Shown piece by piece: positions 58,685 to 64,000 of a stretch of DNA of 64,000 nucleotides. The translations under genes were made by a program, and so were the position numbers. Within the stretch, counting starts at the first letter, position 1, and every line of letters begins with the position of its first letter. The notes under the pieces are model-generated. The model was not told where the DNA came from and did no database searches. It saw only the letters and a program-made list of their open reading frames with translations. The DNA is from Cerrena zonata. Taxonomy: Eukaryota > Basidiomycota > Agaricomycetes > Polyporales > Cerrenaceae. Location of the stretch: the NCBI GenBank assembly GCA_038087015.1, contig JASBNA010000014.1, positions 496,001 to 560,000 on the forward strand. The letters run 5' to 3'.

Positions 58685-59685
58685 GTAAGAAGTCGTGAGG
58701 TCGTAAAAGTTCGTAAAGGTAGCGGCTAGGCTTGAACGTGGACACGCCGCTGAATGTCCGAAGTGTGTTGAGTTTTGTTGAGTTGAAAAGGTAGGTCACA
58801 CACCGGGGACCCTAAGGTAAACGGGGGCATTCCGATTCGCCCATGTATTCCGAGTCTGTTCTAAGTACAATCGTAGGTACGAAAAGACGAAACCTCATGT
58901 ACCTAGAAGAGAACTGGAAAAGGTAAGAGGTGAGAGTGGAAGTAGAGCTGGAACTTGGAAGAGAAAGGAAAAGAACATAAGTCGGAACTCAAAAGAAGTT
59001 GAAACAACAAAAGAAACCAAGTTAAAGTCGAAACGGAACGTAAAGTCAAAGTCGAAACATCGTAAAACCATAAAAGGAAAGAGAAAAATAATCGAAAATA
59101 TTATCTAAGGCCGCGACGCCCGATAAGGAAATTCGAATGTTTTGTGTTATGTTGTGTTTTTGTTTTGTCTTTCTAAGTCTCAACTTATAATCTCATAGGC
59201 TCGCGCCGTCTTAGAGGTATAGAGAGAGATAGAAATGACAATTTATTGGGGTTTTCATAGGGTAGAGTTAGGGAAATGATACTGTAGCTGGTTAGAGGCG
59301 AGTAAGAAAGAGAAATAGGAAAACGAGTTGGGTCCGTAGAGTACTATGCGTGGGTTTCGTAAGTTAAAGTGAGTCGTGAGTCGAAACGAGGATAAGAAAA
59401 GTTAAAAGAAAAGAAAATCGAGCCGTAATATAAATTTTCGTAAGATAAAGTGTAATCGTACAAGCTCGGTGCAACACGATGCTACCGAACCTCCCGTGTC
59501 ACTCGATCGCTAGCCTATAAGGTCCATGGAATAAAACGTCCGGGGGTAGGAAAAGAAACATTGAAAAATGGGAATAAAAATCGAAAAGAAAAGAAGAGGA
59601 AAGGAAATAAGAATGAAATGAAACCTGAAGAAGGGACGCGCAGCGTTCCGACTTCGAGAGGGGACTTCTCTTGTAGAAGTCCTCT

Positions 59686-62600
59686 CTAGCGTAAACGGAG
59701 GAATCCGCCGTGGTAGTCAGCGAGTTCAAGGTCGATTCGAGTCTGCAATGGGGCCCAGCCTCCTGGAGGTCCAAAATCACCGCGGTTGCGTCGAGCGTTG
59801 ACGTACTCGATTGCACCGGGGTCGTTGAGTCGATAAGAGAGTAAGGCTACGAGGTCGTCCCGAACGATGAGATCGTAAGGCGAGGGAGTCGGGAGGCCAT
59901 TAAGCCAGCGGACACATTGGTGAGCGTGGCACCGCTCGACTCCCCAGAGAAAGGGGTTTCCCATAGGATCGTCGTTGTTGGGGACGACAAAGGCGTCGAT
60001 ATATGTGTTCATGCCCTGAGGGTCGGAGACAAGGGGGCGGTTGAGCACCTCTTTTTGGACCCAGTCCCTCCGCTGGTATAGCCGTACGTGGTCTTCGGCT
60101 GTCTTGAGAGACTTCGCCGCGATTTGTCGGCAGTTGAGTAAAGGATCCTTGTCTACTTCGGGGTCGTATGCTAGGTGGTTTTTGAAGCGACGATGGATGG
60201 AGGTGGGGTCGAATTGTGCCGCATAAGAGTTGTCGATAGTCAGCGGTTCATTGTATGGTTCAATATCATCCATCCATGAGCTAAGGGTTGATGGGACGGG
60301 AGATGTATCGTGTCGTCGATAGGTACCAATCGGCAGGAAGGGAGGCGTAGGTGGGATCGAGGATGCCGAGGGGTAGCTAAGCAGGAATCCGTCGTTCACA
60401 TCTTCGATGGAAGCATGAGGTAAAGTCGTTGGTGTCGATCCCGTAGGGGGCGCACGAAGGCGAGAGTCATTGTCATGGTCCAGAGGGGACATGATACCTG
60501 ACTGAGCATCCTGCTGGAATCGTATCATGTCAGCCATCGTGAACTCATACACGGGGCTAGGTGATAACCATACCTTGGCCGGTGAGTTATTCGGTACTGG
60601 TGGGAAAGCATCAAAGATTGGGGTAAAGGAATCTTCGTCAATCTCTGTGTCTTCCGAGATGATCGTGTCGAGGGATCCCAAGGAATACGAAGAGTGGGTA
60701 GGCGAAGCGGGAGAGTAGGCTGAGGTTAAGAGTTTCAGTTTAGCTGCAAACATAGCAACTAATCCTTGCGTACCATGAACCTCCGTTGCCCGTAAGCCCG
60801 TTCCATTCCATCCAGCGCTTTGCTCGTGCCGTTGAGCAGTTGTAGGATATGGGGTTGGTCGTCGTGGAAAGCCCTGAGCTGACTGCTTTTTGAGGGGGAT
60901 AAACTGGGGATGAAGTTGTCGTGATTCGAGAAAAATCGGGACCTCCTGAGGTACTTCCGCGATGTGATAAACATTAGCTGAAGTCATCACCGATGGCAGG
61001 GGGTGTGCCGCCTGAAGTGGGGGTGACGGTGAGTGAGTGACTGAGACCTCCCCATCGTGGGTTACCCAGATGAGCTTTTCATAGGGACCAGGGCCACAAG
61101 GTGAGGCTACTCGAGTTACTTGAGTGTCCTTATCTGTGGGACGGTTGTGGTCAGCGTATATGTCGCTGAGCGTGGCCGCATGCTCAATAGCGGAGATTTG
61201 TCGAGGGATAGATGGCTTGGGTGCGATTAACGAGTGACAAGCGGTCGGTGAAGACAAGTCTAGAGCATGTTCCCCTTCTCTTGCCGAGGCAGGAGAAGGG
61301 GAACGAGGAGTGTTGTTGACAGTCGAGGGAGCTCGAGAGCGAGCGAGCGTCAACAATACTTCTAAGGCCTGATGATCGCCGCCGGTAAGTTTAGTGTCCT
61401 GATCGGGCAACTCTAGAGTTGAGGATGTACTTACGGTGCGTTCCCTATCCCCTAGATCGGTGTTGTCTTCAACTGAGGATCTGGGACCGCTACCGCTAGC
61501 TTCGGTTTCCGCGAGTCTTATGCCTTCCCACCGTTCGATAAAAGAATCTCGAACGAAGGTGATAAGTGCAAGACCGTGGGACACGTTCAACTCCTCGCTA
61601 CTGGTATCGTGCCGACGTACGAGAGTAGAATCGGGGGCGATCATGGCAACCAGGTGCTGTGCATCGTCTGGCGGTTGGAGAAGGTGGGCTTGGCCACTTA
61701 CATTGAAGGTGGTTGAGGGTTCAACACTAAGGTCCCGGACAAAAGTACGAAGGCTTTCGAGCCCTCCTGGACCCAGAGGAATGCTCTTGCCGATACATCC
61801 TACTAACTGGTCAAAGTCGGCCGGGAAGTTGGCATGGAATTCGGTACTCTCAAAGGTAAGTTGTCGATGAGGGGGTACTGACATACTGTTGTCCATATCA
61901 AGGGTAGACGAGGAGGAGGCCGACCCGAGTTGAAGAGCTCCAAGTGAAAGTGGGGTTCTCTCGTCTGAGATGGGGAATCCTGGACGAAGTACGTTGCTTT
62001 TGCCTGTCTTAAATGCTAATCCGTCTTTAGCTGTGGCCTTATCTTTGAGTATGAAGCCCAAACTAGTGGGTACGTACGTGCGTCGGTTATCGAAGAGTGC
62101 CGCAATACCCTCTCGTACCTTGAATGGTTTCTGCGACTGGATTTCGTTATCTCTAGGGGCTACCAGGTTGGTCTTGGCTTTCTTTGGAATCGTTGATTCG
62201 CCATTGGACCTTCGATCTGTGTTCCTTCTCTTTTTGGGATTAGAGGGAGGGCCGGTACTCGGTTCTCTTGTGCTGTTCATCCTTACTAGGCTGTTATCTG
62301 GAGTCTGGAGGGAGATCATACAACACGCATCGGTGTGTTTATCTCTAAGCATGGAATCGTGTTCGGGATATTCCTGTGTCGTCGACGGTTGTTCTTTCAA
62401 CGCCTTCGTTCCTGTTCCCGATTTGGGTTCTCCGCACCCCGATTGGGATTTAGCGGGGTCAAGTGCCGGGGTGGTTCCATGGGAACTTTCCTTGGTTATT
62501 GCACGTGCATTCTCTTCCTCGTGCTTTTCATTTAAGCTCTTCCCATCTCTAATGCCAATCTGGGGTCTAGAAGAGTCCGCTGGTTGGGGTAAGTTGGGTC

Positions 62601-64000
62601 TTCGGCGATCCTGGATCTTGATCTGGCGAAGATGCCCTCTTATTGGCTCCTCTTCCCAGACCGAATCGAGTAAGCCGTTATCTTCGTCTGTTGGTTCTTC
62701 TTCATGCTCATTTGCTCCTATAATGCATAGGGTCTCAGAGGGTTGGAGAGCGAGGTCGTTCTTTCCCCCCCCCATCTCTACTCTAGGAACCTCCCTTCTT
62801 GCCATTCCTCTTTCCTGGTATCGTTCTCTTGCAGTTCTTCGTAGCTGCTTCTCCCTGTCCTTCCTCGCCTTCCATTCCTCTTGTTCTCGTTCGAATTTCT
62901 CACAGAGCTCCCAGTCGCCGCCGTCGTCACTGCCACTGCAGCCGCCTCGGATACGAGTAGCCCCTATCGGCTTGTCTAAGAGTGAGTCTTCATTCTCGTC
63001 TTCAGGAAGCAGGCTTTTGTTCACCGCTTCCTCGTCGCTTGATGTCCTTGTAGTGTCTTGGTCGGGTGTAGCGGGTTCAATGGAGGGGAAACGAGAGGAT
63101 GTTTGAGCATGGCCGCAAGTAGTACAGGGGCGGGCGAGTCGATCCAGCAGCGATCGTTGAGGTAAGGCCTTGGCTTGCTCATTTTCTTGAGTGGAGTTGT
63201 TGCTAACTTCTCGTCGATGGCTACTTCGATCCGTGGTTTTCACATCCTCATGCCCTGTCCGTTGGTGTTGTGATCGGCACTTCGAAAAATCATGCCCATT
63301 TCGTGGGCAATGGTCACACTCGGACTTCTTTTCGTCCTTAACATGTCGGTGAGTAACTTTTTCTGTAAACTTGGTCTTCAACGTGGACCTCCTGTGAACA
63401 CTGACTTTTCCCTTCTTATGTTCCCGTCGTCGGGCTTGTCTTTTAGTAGTTGTGATTACGTTGACGAAGGGTCTTGCACTTCGTGTGCGGTCGATAAATT
63501 CAGATTCTTCGTTACTGGGCGGACTTTCTTCGGGAGTAACTAGCAATTCATGTCGTACATCTAGATTTTGGTCCTTAAATAACAAATACGTTCCGTCACT
63601 GCGTTCGTCTATTGAGACGAAGTTCCCTCGTTGCCAGGGACGTCCCAACAGTAAGTCGAATGGGACTCGATCCCCAACATACAAGTTGGCGTGAGTTACT
63701 ACGCTTCCGCATGTAAGAGGGACATTCGATACTAGTCCTTTGAGGACACTTTCTCCACCACTGGCATCACTCATATTTACTGAGTGGTGCATATCGACAG
63801 GTCGTGAAAGTGTGGACTTCCAAATTCTTTTGTGAGCAATATTCAATTGTGATCCAGTGTCAATTATGGCTGATACCGGGTTTCCATCGCATTCCATTCG
63901 TAGCTTGATTAATGTTCCTCGAGTCTTTGATGTAAAAGATGTAGCAACCATGGGAGGGGTTTCCACAGGTTTCAGTAGCTCTGTTGCTAGGTTGGACTTA
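59686..64000 (-). CDS. gag-pro polyprotein of the Ty3/gypsy element, N-terminus beyond window
   Basis: A frame open from the window edge (LATELLKP, then METPP-like VETPPMVATSFTSK) to a stop at 59686, more than 1,430 residues. The retropepsin domain is near the left of the protein: AIIDTGSQLNIAHKRIW carries the catalytic DTGS, followed by VNMSDASGG, LYVGDRVPFDLLLGRPWQRG and SIDERSDGTYLLF. Then comes a very long, low-complexity Ser/Pro/Glu/Arg-rich region that includes a Cys/His cluster (SECDHCPRNGHDFSKC) resembling a zinc knuckle. A conserved-looking C-terminal module has YQRRDWVQKEVL, DPQGMNTYIDAFVVPNNDDP and WGVERCHAHQCVRWLNGLP, ending GFLRLR. No frame break within the window. The initiator lies beyond 64000. 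Confidence 0.88.
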   Translation of the reverse strand, partial: KSNLATELLKPVETPPMVATSFTSKTRGTLIKLRMECDGNPVSAIIDTGSQLNIAHKRIWKSTLSRPVDMHHSVNMSDASGGESVLKGLVSNVPLTCGSVVTHANLYVGDRVPFDLLLGRPWQRGNFVSIDERSDGTYLLFKDQNLDVRHELLVTPEESPPSNEESEFIDRTRSARPFVNVITTTKRQARRREHKKGKVSVHRRSTLKTKFTEKVTHRHVKDEKKSECDHCPRNGHDFSKCRSQHQRTGHEDVKTTDRSSHRREVSNNSTQENEQAKALPQRSLLDRLARPCTTCGHAQTSSRFPSIEPATPDQDTTRTSSDEEAVNKSLLPEDENEDSLLDKPIGATRIRGGCSGSDDGGDWELCEKFEREQEEWKARKDREKQLRRTARERYQERGMARREVPRVEMGGGKNDLALQPSETLCIIGANEHEEEPTDEDNGLLDSVWEEEPIRGHLRQIKIQDRRRPNLPQPADSSRPQIGIRDGKSLNEKHEEENARAITKESSHGTTPALDPAKSQSGCGEPKSGTGTKALKEQPSTTQEYPEHDSMLRDKHTDACCMISLQTPDNSLVRMNSTREPSTGPPSNPKKRRNTDRRSNGESTIPKKAKTNLVAPRDNEIQSQKPFKVREGIAALFDNRRTYVPTSLGFILKDKATAKDGLAFKTGKSNVLRPGFPISDERTPLSLGALQLGSASSSSTLDMDNSMSVPPHRQLTFESTEFHANFPADFDQLVGCIGKSIPLGPGGLESLRTFVRDLSVEPSTTFNVSGQAHLLQPPDDAQHLVAMIAPDSTLVRRHDTSSEELNVSHGLALITFVRDSFIERWEGIRLAETEASGSGPRSSVEDNTDLGDRERTVSTSSTLELPDQDTKLTGGDHQALEVLLTLARSRAPSTVNNTPRSPSPASAREGEHALDLSSPTACHSLIAPKPSIPRQISAIEHAATLSDIYADHNRPTDKDTQVTRVASPCGPGPYEKLIWVTHDGEVSVTHSPSPPLQAAHPLPSVMTSANVYHIAEVPQEVPIFLESRQLHPQFIPLKKQSAQGFPRRPTPYPTTAQRHEQSAGWNGTGLRATEVHGTQGLVAMFAAKLKLLTSAYSPASPTHSSYSLGSLDTIISEDTEIDEDSFTPIFDAFPPVPNNSPAKVWLSPSPVYEFTMADMIRFQQDAQSGIMSPLDHDNDSRLRAPPTGSTPTTLPHASIEDVNDGFLLSYPSASSIPPTPPFLPIGTYRRHDTSPVPSTLSSWMDDIEPYNEPLTIDNSYAAQFDPTSIHRRFKNHLAYDPEVDKDPLLNCRQIAAKSLKTAEDHVRLYQRRDWVQKEVLNRPLVSDPQGMNTYIDAFVVPNNDDPMGNPFLWGVERCHAHQCVRWLNGLPTPSPYDLIVRDDLVALLSYRLNDPGAIEYVNARRNRGDFGPPGGWAPLQTRIDLELADYHGGFLRLR

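Larger units (their letters stand above)
57686..59685. other. non-coding spacer between gag-pro and pol
   Basis: Two kilobases without a long frame inside a retroelement. It holds the 35-base LTR-like motif at 57846-57880, four dispersed copies of a ~25-base motif (58015-58333), and two minisatellites (58471-58570, 58580-58684). From 58800 the strand becomes purine-rich on plus (gaaaagaaaag type). Confidence 0.7.
53430..64000 (-). mobile_element. Ty3/gypsy LTR retrotransposon, incomplete in window
   Basis: Order on the minus strand: gag-pro ORF (running off the right edge, ending 59686), a 2-kb spacer with minisatellites, pol (57685 to 54282, reverse transcriptase, RNase H, integrase), then a probable LTR. 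Integrase after RNase H fixes the Ty3/gypsy (Metaviridae) type. Pol is frameshifted, so this copy is probably not autonomous. Confidence 0.9.

Noticed and set aside
61970..63106. 378-codon plus-strand frame inside the retroelement
   Set aside because: Antisense of the gag-pro low-complexity region; Ser/Leu-rich product without motifs.

Overview
The window looks like nuclear DNA of a mushroom-forming basidiomycete (Agaricomycetes). Genes are intron-dense with mostly 45-65 nt GT-AG introns. The gene set includes a class I hydrophobin, an expansin-like protein, NAD formate dehydrogenase in tandem, a fungal SLATT protein, a KDZ-type transposase and an Agaricomycete-type Ty3/gypsy element. No rRNA, CRISPR or bacterial-style operon is present. 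Gene models below were spliced by eye from reading frame, splice sites and family conservation. For most models the exon lengths sum to a multiple of three.

Left part (1-31 kb), host genes: an FAD monooxygenase (2063-3682); the nuclear GTPase Nug1 (3929-6202, minus) with a one-base frame break; a two-zinc-finger protein of unknown role (6814-8127, minus); a broken SLATT 2TM gene (9394-10596); RACK1/Cpc2 (11067-12351, minus) divergent from a nucleoside hydrolase (13070-14791); a FucP-type sugar transporter (15030-17205, minus); an unknown acidic protein (18017-19520); a secreted Ser/Asn-rich protein (19821-21075, minus); a bZIP factor (22315-23413); an unknown Ser-rich protein (25378-26736, minus); mitochondrial release factor Mrf1 (27049-28607); a second member of the two-finger family (28996-29737); and a glutaredoxin lacking a recognisable first exon (30068-30472).

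Middle (31-47 kb): hydrophobin (31355-31820); an Erd1-like EXS protein (33192-34832); two tandem formate dehydrogenases, one without (36005-37528) and one with (38586-40188) an N-terminal presequence; the Gcn5 acetyltransferase (40577-43024, minus); an expansin-like protein (43444-44487); urease accessory protein UreF (45643-46616, minus); and an intron-containing tRNA-Met (46821-46924). Fragments of the expansin 3' end, ureF and tRNA-Met are repeated in the same order, which records a local segmental duplication.

Right part (47-64 kb), transposon-rich: a decayed gene with 27-bp coding repeats (47484-49143), a KDZ-like transposase gene (49202-52715, minus) split by a 715-bp CACTA-like inverted-repeat element with a CAA target duplication, and a large Ty3/gypsy element on the minus strand (about 53430 to beyond 64000) with a frameshifted pol, an unusual 2-kb minisatellite-bearing spacer and a gag-pro ORF running off the window.

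Most host genes are independent housekeeping or lifestyle functions. The clearest local groupings are the two formate dehydrogenases (C1 oxidation in two probable compartments) and the expansin/ureF/tRNA block shaped by duplication.
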